From Cenococcum geophilum 1.58 (taxonomy: Eukaryota > Ascomycota > Dothideomycetes > Gloniales > Gloniaceae), in NCBI GenBank assembly GCA_001692895.1, contig KV748199.1, forward strand, positions 372,001 through 436,000: a stretch of 64,000 nt of DNA. Reading direction: 5' to 3'. How positions within the stretch are numbered: position 1 is the stretch's first letter; every line of letters begins with the position of its first letter. Below, piece by piece: positions 10,561 to 21,600 of this stretch. The notes under the pieces were generated by a model. The model made no database searches, had not been told where the DNA came from, and was given only the letters and a program-made list of their open reading frames with translations. Position numbers and translations under genes: made by a program.

Positions 10561-11429
10561 TATAATATTCGATTGTTTATTATTATTTAACAGGTAGGAG
10601 GGTAACCCAGGGCCTTCTTATCCATCCAACTATGGTGCCCTCAAAGCACATTCTTCCATTCTTTGTAGAGAAATCACTTTCGAGAATCCGAATCCACTCT
10701 CCTCGCTACTCCTGCCAGGGGACATTTCTTCTAGTATTAGGTTTTCTCACTATTTGTCGATGATTAAAGTCTACTAACATGAGTTTAGGAGCTTCATGCG
10801 AATACCAATTATACTCGTTTTTGTTCAGAGACCGCTTCCCGGTTTCTTATACTTCTTTTCCCGATACTCCATCGCTATCCCCGATTTCCTAGCCTCATAT
10901 GTACCTTTTTGAAAGGCTTTGCTAATTCGCGTCTGACAACATGTGCTTTGACGCCCACGGGAGATGATCTGCACCCTATTCTCCTGAAGGAGTCAGTCCA
11001 GCGTCAATTAACGTTTACCCCAGGTAGTATAGTTGTCCGGTAAATTTATAGCACCAGCTACTACCGCGAAAGGTAGAGGCGCGCGTACGGGGATTCTGAA
11101 AGAGCTGAATCAATTTGTTGTTCCATTGCATGCTCTAGTCTCCGGAGGATCGGCGAACGAGAGCTTAAGCATATAGATTCACCTAGTTGAATATATCTAT
11201 TATACGGAAAGATAACTCGGATTAAAATTGAGTCCTCCACGCACAGCCCTCTCTCAAAGTATTAAAATTTCCGTGAAGTCGCTTAGGCGTTGAGACGAGA
11301 ACAGTGTTGCCTAGGTGGGGGTGAATGAAAGGATAAGTAAGCTAGGGCCAACTTCTATATTTATCAAGTTCTAGGGGCTGTGGCCGTCAGGCGTCCACTA
11401 ATATATGTACCGTAGCATTGCTTCTAACA
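10561..11429. other. No gene recognised
   Basis: About 870 bases of mixed composition without a frame longer than 60 codons or a recognisable RNA. It separates the repeat cluster from the hairpin at 11430-11636. Confidence 0.4.
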
Positions 11430-11636
11430 TCTACTATGGTATCAGGCATATGTTTTGTATGTGGGTCTTCAGCTGCAGGGAGCCCCGTAACGCACAGATA
11501 ATACAATACACCAATCAATATGCTAGTTTGTATAGAAATCTAGCATATTGATTGGTGTATTGTATTATCTGTGCGTTACAGGGCTCCCTGCAGCTGAAGA
11601 CCCACATACAAAATATATACCTGATACCACAGTAGA
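11430..11636. repeat. Long hairpin: 97-bp arms, 13-nt loop
   Basis: Bases 11430-11526 and 11540-11636 are inverted copies with about four mismatches, all transitions. The loop is TTTGTATAGAAAT. The arms include GGGTCTTCAGCTGCAGGGAG and its reverse. Transcribed from either strand this would give a near-perfect stem of about 97 bp. A minus-strand frame (11845-11576) runs into the right arm and has no recognised similarity. Confidence 0.9.
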
Positions 11637-11966
11637 GGTTGACAGTAGTTCGGCGTTCTGCTCTGAAGTACTTCGTGTTTCAAGTTTATTTGTAGCTTAG
11701 CCGGAGATGTCCCAAAGTAGAAGGTGCGCACTCTCGTCCCTAACGATTCCTGCAGCTTCGAAGATATGCTGTCGCATCTGTGCTGTGCCACACCCATATC
11801 AACCGATTGCGCAGCATATACAAATCCTCTTATATTACATCTCATGGTTCTCTAATTGCTAATTTCAATCATCTTCCCAGCCCACAATTCGCTGCGCATC
11901 TCACATTATCGCAAACTTGACTTGAAATAGGCCTGGTTCATCTGCAGACACCATTTTTCAAACAAT

Positions 11967-13813
11967 ATGACTAAGACGGCCCCAAATAGGATCGACAAAC
12001 GCAGTCTCGCGGATAAACTTGGGATATCTATCGTCACTGCCGAAGAAGGGCTAGCCGCTCGCCCGGAAATCGTTAATGATATTAAAAGGGTCACAAAGAT
12101 TAAATATGAATCGTACGGAGGGCTAACTGACGGCTCTGCACGTTTGAGGGCGCAGCGGAATGCAACCAGAAACCAGGTGATACGAATCGTTAGCCTCGCC
12201 AAAAGGTGTGAGCAACTAAATAGTAACGAAGGGGAGTGGAGGACTGCTTTGGAGACAAAGGTTTTCCGCCAATTTTCGATGGAAGTAGATTGGTAACACA
12301 CCTGACCTATTATTCGGCTTATATATCTTGTACTCACTTCGGCAGTCTGAAATGCCATGGTAGACTATGGAGATCCGAAATCGAGGCCAGCTACCCCATC
12401 TCCACGAACTGTTTCGCAAAGCTAAAAGAACGGCGAGGCAATCGGACAGAGTGTTATTGCGGTTTGAAAGAAGACTGTACGGAGAAGTGAGTAGATCGTT
12501 CCCTTATGTGATATTAAACTGTGTCTGGGGATCGCCAAACCAGAGATTGACAAATTTCCAGTTATGAACTAGATAGGATGTTTCATCTAGGGATCGGCAG
12601 GACAATCAAGCATGTGTACAATTCGGAGAAAGACCCAGTGAAAATGGAAAGGCCCGACCTAACCCTTGGTTTTGTCGAAACCAGGAGGTTTCGAGAAGCT
12701 TTGAACAAACTTCCAGCCGAAAGCGAAAACGAAGTCCAATATAGGTCTTTCGTGAAGAGCGCCAGTTATCCGATAATATTTCCATTTCTCGTTTGCGAGG
12801 CAAAGTCAGAGCAAAGCACAGATGGCTTCCGCGACATAGAATTTCAAACAATGTTCACTATCTATACACTTCTCAAAATCCAGGAAGGACTTCAAAACGA
12901 AAGCGCCAAACATGGTATAAGCCCGCTCACATGTCCTATGGTTTGGTTCTTTGCATACAGAGGGGCCAACTGGCGTATTTATATTTGCTATACCGAAAAA
13001 GACAAGAAAGGGAATTCAAGATATGTGAGTCGCACGCAGTCTAGAGAAATAAGAATTCTAGGTCTGCAAGCTCATTCTGTGAACCAGGAAATATCTAATC
13101 AGTGGTCTGGGTGTTTAAAATTTAATGACGACGCACTTACGCTGCTTCTGCTTGTCGACTACATCTTTGACTGGGCACGAGATGTACATCGCACATCGAT
13201 CCTTAGTCAACTTAAAATTCTTTCTGAGGACAGTTTCACTTTATCCAGAACGGCCACCCAAGACAGTGATATTTTGTCAGACTGCGATGTAACCGACGAT
13301 TCGGATACCGATCACCAAATGTCAAGCCTAAGCATTTCCCGATTGACATCATCCAACTATTTCCCATCGGCCACCCCCATCACTCCAGATTGCAGCGAGA
13401 GTGGCAATCATGATAAAGATCATACGGAGATACTCCAATCACAGTCTGGAACTTTACTTGCGCCGTTCAAACCAAATTCAGCGCGTGGGATTGTTCGACA
13501 CGAAAGTGGTAGAATATCCAAGCATATTAAAAAACATAAATCCGTCAATGTCAAATCCACAGCCGGAACCCCAAGGGGTACCTCCACCAAAAATGCCATC
13601 CAATCTTACGCCAATGGCGAAACTACGCACAACCTTCGCTCTCGAAAATCCAAGCTCGTCAATGGGGAAACGTTAGTCGGATCTCCTAGAATACTCTATG
13701 AGTCGCGGCAGGATACATCTCACGCTGCGCGGGGATTGCCAGGTTGCGGAGGTACGGAAATACAAGGAAAGGACCGCGCCGGATCAGCTCTTCCCAGTGT
13801 ACATGTGCATTAG
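11967..13813 (+). CDS. PD-(D/E)XK nuclease-like protein, 572 aa, three exons
   Basis: Model: exons 11967-12292, 12346-12486 and 12562-13813, with introns of 53 and 75 bp (GTAACA..CAG, GTGAGT..CAG). The frame is continuous and gives 572 residues. Exon 3 carries ERPDLTLGF (Pro-Asp at about 187-188) and, 48 residues on, LVCEAKSE (Glu235, Lys237), then IEFQT. That is the PD...ExK layout of restriction-endonuclease-like folds. It is followed by PMVWFFAYRGANWRIYICY and LLLLVDYIFDWARDVHR, segments shared by a fungal-only protein family. Exon 2 has Cys pairs (CLKCHG, TECYCG). The last 170 residues are low-complexity, Ser/Thr- and Lys-rich. The start is the first ATG in frame. Catalytic activity is inferred. 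It sits just right of the transposon cluster, upstream of a membrane protein on the same strand. Confidence 0.75.
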
Positions 13814-15017
13814 TAATCTTAGGGTAAGAAGGGTCAAGAAGATATATCCATAAGAGGAAGATTTATACGGTAATAGTTCCAATGTGTTTTCATGAACACG
13901 CAGGGCATCGCACGATCCTTGGAGGTAGGCGAGGGATGGCAAGATATAGAAATGTCGGGCTGACTCTGTCCTAAACAATTAAGTATGTGGGTAGCCAAAG
14001 TAGATCACGGTTGGTGTTAGTGCGGCATAGTCACCATTTGTGTGCTTTATTATACGCTGGCTCTGTATGTATTGCAGTTTCATTTATTTGCGGTAGTATT
14101 CAATGTTGGTTCATTAAAGTTTACCAATATGCCATCATATACAATTTTTCCAGATTTCAAACCGACCCTAATAGATAATCAATTTAGCTATATATAATAA
14201 TATAAATCTAGTTCTTCTTCGATATACGTCAGGATATACTCAATCGATCCCCCCTTGCGTTAACCCAACCATTAATTGCCTGACCTTTATGCTCTGACTG
14301 ATCATGAAGGAGGCTGTGTTAGAGGTAAGGCGAAATTCAGCCTTGTGATGGCTTGAAGGCCAGCGTTCGTTTAGGCGCCAATCAATTCTCTAACCGTAAC
14401 GAATACGCCGCAAGGCAGTACGATCCTCTTCCCCCGGCTGAGGACTATTTAAATATCTTGTAGCCACTCTTGGGTTTATTTAAGGGTTAATACAAAATCC
14501 ACCTGCGTTTACCTTCAACCTCAACCTCAACCTCCACTTTGTTTAATAGCTATCAGGTATACGACACACTGCATTATGGACAGTTTCTATTGGTACTGCT
14601 GTTCATGCAGATTTGGCCCAATGTCAGTCACTCTATGCCCAATTTGCATTAACTGCATGCAGATTTGGCCCAATGTCAGTCACTCTATGCCCAATTTGCA
14701 TTAACTGTTCGCATATGGGATGTAACTCTTGCGGAGCGGACGTGGTATGGACCTAGAACCATTCATCATCTTAGCCTGCTAACGAGACTCAGGATGGGGG
14801 GCCTTTGCCGATCAGAGGAGCCTTACATAAATATGAGGAAGGTGTAGGCAATAACAACAGCGTGATAGGCAACAGAAATAGGGGGGTAGACAACAGGAAC
14901 AGGGTGGTAGAAAAATCAGATTTTAGTCGACAGGCCCCCAAGATTTTTCAAGATAGTTTGTCGACATGCCCTGAGAAATCTGAAGGGAACTTTCCTGAAG
15001 AAAACTCCATTTCTGAA
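13814..15017. other. Intergenic region with a 52-bp tandem duplication
   Basis: No gene recognised between the nuclease-like gene and the membrane protein. It holds a short CCTCAA repeat near 14517 and the exact duplication at 14604-14707. The reading frame of the next gene is open without an ATG back to about 14805, so part of this region may be an upstream exon. Confidence 0.5.
14604..14707. repeat. Exact 52-bp tandem duplication
   Basis: Bases 14604-14655 are repeated without change at 14656-14707 (starting CATGCAGATTTGGCCCAATG). Being exact, it is recent. It lies about 300 bp upstream of the membrane protein start and could have doubled a promoter element. Confidence 0.9.
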
Positions 15018-16709
15018 ATGACTTCAGAGTTATCGTCCCAAGACCGCGGTTATGGATCCGCTTCTTCCTCCAGCAATGCTAGTGTTCTCTATGATTTCGC
15101 GCACGAAATTGCAACTGATATGGCGAGCAACAAAAGCCTAAAATTTCTTTTGTTGGGCTATCTAAGTACAGACAAGGCAGTTAATGAGACGTTTCGACAC
15201 CTTCTCATTGACGCCCTCCGGAGATATTCTTTTGATCTGAAAAGAGAAGCATCAACACAAGTCCACAAGGATTCATACAGGCTCATTCGTTCGCAAGTGT
15301 CTTATTTAGCATGGGAAATTCTGTCCCTTTTAGGGTTCGTTCTTGCTCCGTCTCAGTTCGATAGTCTGCAAAGCCAGCAGGTGGGCAAATCCAAAACAAT
15401 CGAGGATCACCTCACAAAACGTGCACAGAAATCGATTGAATCGGAAACCGAGAATGAAATTGAGGACGGCATCAGTGATGGAGAAGAAGTGGATACAATG
15501 CCAAACTTGTCCCAGGCGAAAAAGTTTCTTTACGAAGGACAAGCGTTTCAACTGTTTCTCCGCCGACTTCAAAACCAAAGGCCGTTCTCAGATAACTCAA
15601 CCGAGCCCAAGGTCCTGGAGCAAGTCACACAATCTCACAACCGAACCCAAGGAAATTCAGACGCATCCAATTCGGTTCCATTGTTCTCTATCCGGCTAAC
15701 CATATCTCCGCTTGCGTTTCAAATGTCACTGAATCCCTGCAAGATCTTTGAAGCCCCGAGTCAGCATGGAAAAGTCAGGGTGCGGTGGACTTGTCGATGT
15801 GGCAAGCCAATGTATGACGACTATAAAGAACTGGTCCCTGGAGCAGTGCAAGAATTCGAACAACAACTAGTCAATCACTTCAATCAAGCAGCTGATGGGC
15901 TCAGAGAACGGCAAGGCGCTGGCAGACGAGCAGGCTTTTCTGGTATTTGTTCATGGATTACGAACGCTCTCCGATGTTTCTGGAATTCTGCTAAAAGATC
16001 TGACGAAGAGAAATTGCCAGTAACAAGAGATCAAGCTCCGGGAAGTCAGCCGCAGACAGCAGCTGCATCGGGCGGTGAATCATTGTTTCTTCTATTGTGC
16101 GCTCATGCCAAATCAGGAAACGCACCAAAGCTATTGCAAGGCAGAGCTGATGACTTAACGTCTGATCAAGATTTCTTCGCGTACATGAAAGAGCTGTATT
16201 TACGGCAATGTAAAGTTGACAGATGGTCATCGTTGTTGTCCATTCGGAAGATCCAAGATATCCGGTTTGTACGCTTTGAGTTATTGCAGAATAATCTGGT
16301 CAACGTCAGAGGGAGTCGTCCTATACCGGACTCTCCAGATTATGTACCTTATCCTGCAGAGCTTGGGACGGACCCGCCGATCGCAGGCAACCTCCTCACT
16401 CATCTGTTCGAGTGTCCTTATGACGCTGATACTGTGCTGTTTTTGGCCAAACGGATCCCTAGGAAACGCAAGAATGAGCTTCGTATCTGCGAGATTGCTC
16501 GTTGTGCCGAAGGATGGGGTTTGCATCTTGTGCCTGGGATCAATTGGACAAAGGTCTGCGCGGTGGGATTGGTGTTTCTAGCTATTAGCTTGGTCTTTGG
16601 CATTATTTGGTCCGTTGCCCGTAAGAATGTTTCTGAAGGATTTCAAGTTACGTCGTGTCTTATGGTGCTGATAACCTTCTCCGCTGGGACTCTTCATGGC
16701 AGGATATGA
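15018..16709 (+). CDS. Fungal-specific protein with CxCG motif and two C-terminal membrane helices
   Basis: The frame is open from about 14805 but the first ATG is at 15018, giving 563 aa; an upstream exon is possible. The N-terminus is Ser-rich (QDRGYGSASSSSNAS), then a helical part, an acidic stretch, and a conserved core at about 257 (RWTCRCGKPMYDDYKELVPG). A basic, Cys-containing linker follows, then DQDFFAYMKELYLRQ and an FVRFELLQ segment. Two hydrophobic helices close the protein (VCAVGLVFLAISLVFGIIW, and LMVLITFSAGTLHG), so it is probably membrane-anchored with the bulk on one side. I know this architecture as a common uncharacterised family of filamentous fungi with no assigned function. 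Its neighbour is the nuclease-like gene on the same strand. Confidence 0.8.
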   Translation: MTSELSSQDRGYGSASSSSNASVLYDFAHEIATDMASNKSLKFLLLGYLSTDKAVNETFRHLLIDALRRYSFDLKREASTQVHKDSYRLIRSQVSYLAWEILSLLGFVLAPSQFDSLQSQQVGKSKTIEDHLTKRAQKSIESETENEIEDGISDGEEVDTMPNLSQAKKFLYEGQAFQLFLRRLQNQRPFSDNSTEPKVLEQVTQSHNRTQGNSDASNSVPLFSIRLTISPLAFQMSLNPCKIFEAPSQHGKVRVRWTCRCGKPMYDDYKELVPGAVQEFEQQLVNHFNQAADGLRERQGAGRRAGFSGICSWITNALRCFWNSAKRSDEEKLPVTRDQAPGSQPQTAAASGGESLFLLLCAHAKSGNAPKLLQGRADDLTSDQDFFAYMKELYLRQCKVDRWSSLLSIRKIQDIRFVRFELLQNNLVNVRGSRPIPDSPDYVPYPAELGTDPPIAGNLLTHLFECPYDADTVLFLAKRIPRKRKNELRICEIARCAEGWGLHLVPGINWTKVCAVGLVFLAISLVFGIIWSVARKNVSEGFQVTSCLMVLITFSAGTLHGRI

Positions 16710-18693
16710 CTAGACGGGGTTGAAATATAAAACACTTATCATAGTGTTAAGGCCAAAATATTTATTAAGAGTTTCCTAGGAGTGTACAAAACTCGATAGG
16801 ATCATTTCCCAACTCAAAATTCATTTATTCGGAAAATCAAAGTGAAACTAGGCCGGTGTATATTGGGCATAGTATCAGGTCCCCTCAACCTTAGTATTGT
16901 GTCTTTCAATCCAACGGAAGCCAGCAAATTGAAAACTTCAACTTTATAGGTTTTGGAGAACGGGTCCCGTCCTGCGAAAGACAGCCTCTGCAAAATCAGA
17001 GTGAGGGGACTGGCGGAGGCCCCTCGTTGCCGAAGGGAAGAAAACAAGGAAGTAATTACTTTCGTAGGTAGGAAATGGAACACATATCTTGCGACTGAAC
17101 TCTTAGTTCTGGCCAATTGAGACCCAGCTCTCTCATATAGCTAACCTCCCTAAGACTCTATGTCAGCTTCAGTGATGGCCACCAATATTAGTGGTATTGA
17201 AATCTGCTGCCGCTTTACTAACTCAGCGACTGACTACTGACTCAGCACTACCTAAATCCTATCTGATATGCGTTGGATGCGCTGCTTCAGTCTACTCGTT
17301 GCATTCCTGGAGTATGACTATTGGAAACCAAACCCTAGTCCCCGTAATTTGACAAACCCCAGCGCCGTGTTCACAAAAAGGTTTTCTTTGCATTTTCAAA
17401 TAAGAAAATATCAAGGATCCCTTCAGCAATATCCAAGCTGTGAATTTGAAAAGCGGGACGGATGTGACAGACCAAAGACCCGGAGTAATCTGTATTCAGC
17501 TGCTATCAACAAGCCCGGCCAAGGTTTAGTGTTATTAGCCTCCCCCAGAAAAGACGTAATGCATGAAAGCGCAACCACCAACCACCCACACCTCTAAATG
17601 CGTCTCACCATCAGATCCCGCAGATCAAGCTGATCGGTGTTGTTGGAGCTTCTAGCATTTCCCTCTCCAGCGGCGTGGTAGCCGACCCTCCAACCACAGA
17701 TCTCTTCCCACTTTTGTCAAGGGTTAGCGAACTGTCTCACAACACCCTTAGCCCAGATTGCCGCATCGGATGTGCACAAGAGAGTCGCCAATACTCCATA
17801 TTGTTCGGACCCCAACTCCGGGGGAACGCCTGTAGGGTAGGGCCGCGGAAGTGGGAGCAAAAAGGCAGTTGCCATAAGCACGAAGCACGGACATATCGCC
17901 ACTAATATATAGAGTCATCACAATCGCGGTGAGAGTTTGGCACACCGATCAGCCTTTGCCCAATCCAGCTTGCTGCATTTGAGGCGTCCTGCCACACGCC
18001 CCACTCGTTCCGCTAACGCGCTGACTACATACTTTGCTGTGCCCTTCCGAATGTATCAACGCCCACACACCAAAAGTGAGGGGAAAAAGCGTGTTCGAAA
18101 AAAGGGGGGCTACAGAAATTGCGGTATTAACGATTCCCCACAAACGGCGCCCATTTCCAGACGCACATCGACATTTTCGTCTGGGCGAATCCCCTTGCGG
18201 GGACGCGAGAGGTACTCCGTACAAGCACAAGCAGAAGCATGCACCAATCAAGCGCGAAATGAGCCCTTCAATGAAAATGGAGAGGAGTAAGAGCAGTCTA
18301 TGATGCTCAGGAAAGAGGTCGGAAATGAATACAAAATTCATCAAATCAAAATGTAAACCGTCCCATGCATTTGCAAATTCTACGCCTATGTTTGATATCC
18401 CGGAAGATGATTTCCATTCCATTGTTGTCCCAAGGGCATTCTCAACCCGTTTCGCCGCCTATTCCACCCTTTTGACTCCCTCGCTAGAAATAAAATTAAA
18501 AGAATAATTAGGAAAATTGTACATGACCAGTAGTCTTCGTGGCCAATGACAAGTGCATGCGATTCGTGACAGCAATAAAATATGGGTGTGACCACGTTCC
18601 TTAACATGGAGTGTGCTGTCAGAGGAGGCCTGCCTACGTGTGATGAAATATGTCGTGTTCGTGTATGTTTCGTGAGGAGGGAAAAGTAATTTT
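16710..18693. other. Intergenic, no gene recognised
   Basis: Almost 2 kb between two gene ends. Several open frames of 60-157 codons exist on both strands, overlap one another and show no family resemblance. The region is not especially AT-rich and does not look RIP-damaged. Confidence 0.5.
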
Positions 18694-21600
18694 TTATATG
18701 GTTTCCGATGATGGTTCTCTGTGATGATCTTCGTCGTCCGTGTCTTCGTAAGGCCGGATTTTCTTAACGGTTCCATTGCTACCGCTGCGTGTAGACCTTC
18801 TTCGGCACGCAGAAGCTAATTCTCGTCGTACACAGTGTCGCGAAAGTTCAGCGCTGGAAATGGTATCGCTTCTCCCAAGGCCCTCCTTGCCTTTCTTCTT
18901 CCGAGTCATGACGATAAAATCGTCATCCGAGTCTTCTTGTTCTTCATTATCATCGCCGCTTTCGAAAACATCACCCTCGTATCCTGTGCAATCTTCGCTA
19001 GTAATGGCATTTGGATTCAATGTGTCGTCCGATGCACGAGCAACAACTTCTTTGACCGGTTCCATTAATAGACCATCTTCGGGGGCTATTGACGAGTTTG
19101 CGGAGATTACGGACGGTATTGAGGGGTTGGAAGTTGATTGTGACATGGAGGTAAAATGGTCCTCAGAAGAACTCGATGTTAACGTCCTGGACTGGAGTGA
19201 GTTGACGCTCACGGGATAACTTATGGGACTATTCTCGATGGAAGAGTTATGACTTGGATGCTGCTGGCTGAATAAGTCGTCCAATCTCTGTCTCTGGTAG
19301 AAAATCTCATCGTCAGGGCTTGGAGGGCAAGCCGTCTGACTTAATGCGCTTGGGGGTCGCGGATACACTGCCGAGTGTGGTCTTTCTCGAATTTGATTCT
19401 CTTCTAGTACCCTCCGACGCACAAGCTCATCTTTTGCGCGATTGAATCGGTCGTCTGAAGTCTCTCGCTGGAGGCAGGGGAAGGGATATCCACCTGAACC
19501 CTGAGCCATTGATCGATCATCTTGAGCCGTGTATACATGATTCAGGCGAGAGGAAGCAGAGGATATTGACGATTGCCGCGATAGTGCCCGATCTATTGGG
19601 TCAGGATAGAGGTGCTCTGATAGTGCGTTCGCAGGGCTTGCCGGGAAGCTGTATGGTGGCAACGGTTCTTTGAGGATAGCAGGTTGGTCAACATGGCCGG
19701 CGGCAAACGCATTGCTTAACGCAATACTCGGGCCTCCGTGAGGGTCATCATCCCCAGTAACAAGATGGTCAATAGACTTCGCTCTGTTATGCTCGTTTCG
19801 GGATCTGTTGCCTCGTTCTCGACCTCTGACGCTATTCATTAACCGACGAGGGACTCCACCGAAAATCCCGCCGAGATTGGATCCACCCGGTGTATCGAGG
19901 GTTAGCGGGGTGCCAGGGAGACCTGGCGGCAGCGTAGGTGATGTTGTACCAGCTGTATATGGAATATCTGATTGCCTAATGGTTCTTACCGAAGTAGCAG
20001 TAGACATGGTAGACATAGTAGACTGAGCTCGCTCAGGTGGTAGTGGTCTGGTCAATCCTGTAAGAGGCGCTGGGTGCTCGGAGCTTTCGGCGCTGTGGCT
20101 GGGCGAGTGAGGTCTTGAATTCGTTCCTTCAAAGAACTGTGCCTGTTCTTTGGCCTCTGGGCTTGCTGTAACGCTCTGGGATAGAGGGTGTTCACCTTCT
20201 CTTGAACTCTTCAGTGCCGCGAAAATTGTTTCGTTAACCGCGAGGCTGGGTCTGCGAGCATCTCTCCGACCATCCTGACTAATGGTACTGCTGGATGAAT
20301 TTGTAGATAGGTGCGTTGTTTCTGTGGGCGTTGCCGAGCTTTGTGCACGCCTTCGGGATCCTCCACGAGTTCCGATATTCAAGACAGCGCCAACAGTTTT
20401 GCGAAGACCGGAACGCACTCGATCAATGATGCTGATAGGGACAACGGCCTGTTCAACCTCGTCCTTTGATACCTCGATCTTCCTACCTTGAGTTTGCCTC
20501 TTAGGATCTGTCTCTTCAACCCAAGCAACCTTGTTGTCGATACCCTGAAGGAGCCAGGGATGGTGTTTGATTTCTTTGAGCGTGATTCGTTTACGAGGGT
20601 CTTTAATTAGAAGCCTCCTGAGCAGATCGTAGAGATCATCGTCAACAGCTTCATATTCGAGATCGAGAGGCGCCCTTTTGTTACTGCTTATTAAGTGGTA
20701 TGGTCGACCGTGCGAGGTAGGCCTCGAGCTAGACTTCTCAGCAACCGCCTTGAGCCGGGAACGGGGGATATATGCATCTGTGTCAGTGATGAGACGCATG
20801 AGGACGAAGGTGTTGTTGTCATGAAATGGCACGCGCCCGAACACAAGGCAGTACAGCGTAACCCCTAGAGCCCACACATCGATTTTGGCAGTGACTGGAG
20901 GGGTCTCGGCATCGATATCAGTCCTACAAAGTTCGGGTGCGTAAAATGCAGGAGTGCCAACGGTTTTGGCGAGCTCGATAGCTTCATCCGCATCTTGTTC
21001 AGACTCGGAATGGTCTTCCGTGGTGTCTTCGGGTGCCTGTCTCCCAAGATACGAGACACCAAAGTCGGATATCTTTATATGATGTTCCTTCGTCTGAAGT
21101 AAATTTGCTGGTTTGATATCTCGATGGATAACTCCTTGGTAGTGGAGATACTCCAGACCAAGTACGGTATCTCGGAATGCATCTCGAGCGCTATCAAGGG
21201 TCATGAGGGGAACATAGCGGAAGTGTTCAGGAATTCCGCTGGTGTCGTCTAAATCTGCGAAGTGAGAACAGGAACTCCCGGCTACACTCGGCGTTCGTCC
21301 ACGAGGTATGTCGGGATCATATGGGCCATACATAGTCCCTTCTAGGCCTGTCAGATCTATGTGTTGATCATCTTGCGGTGAACTAGCAGTGGGAGTGTGC
21401 GATCGAAAAGCGGTGTTCATATTACTTTCATTATTGCTGTACCCGGAATCGTCGTGGTCTTCGAATGTGTAGTGGTTGGCTGGTGATTCATCCGCATGGG
21501 TATTCGAGGCTCGAGAGCTTCGGTCGTTATTTGATGCGTCCGAGTCCGAGTCTCCACCATGCTCGAAACTCCATGATTCAATCTCCGGCCCTCTTAGTCG

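Noticed and set aside
17949..18422. 157-codon minus frame with a hydrophobic stretch
   Set aside because: No conserved features, overlapped by plus-strand frames of similar length, and no promoter or splice evidence.
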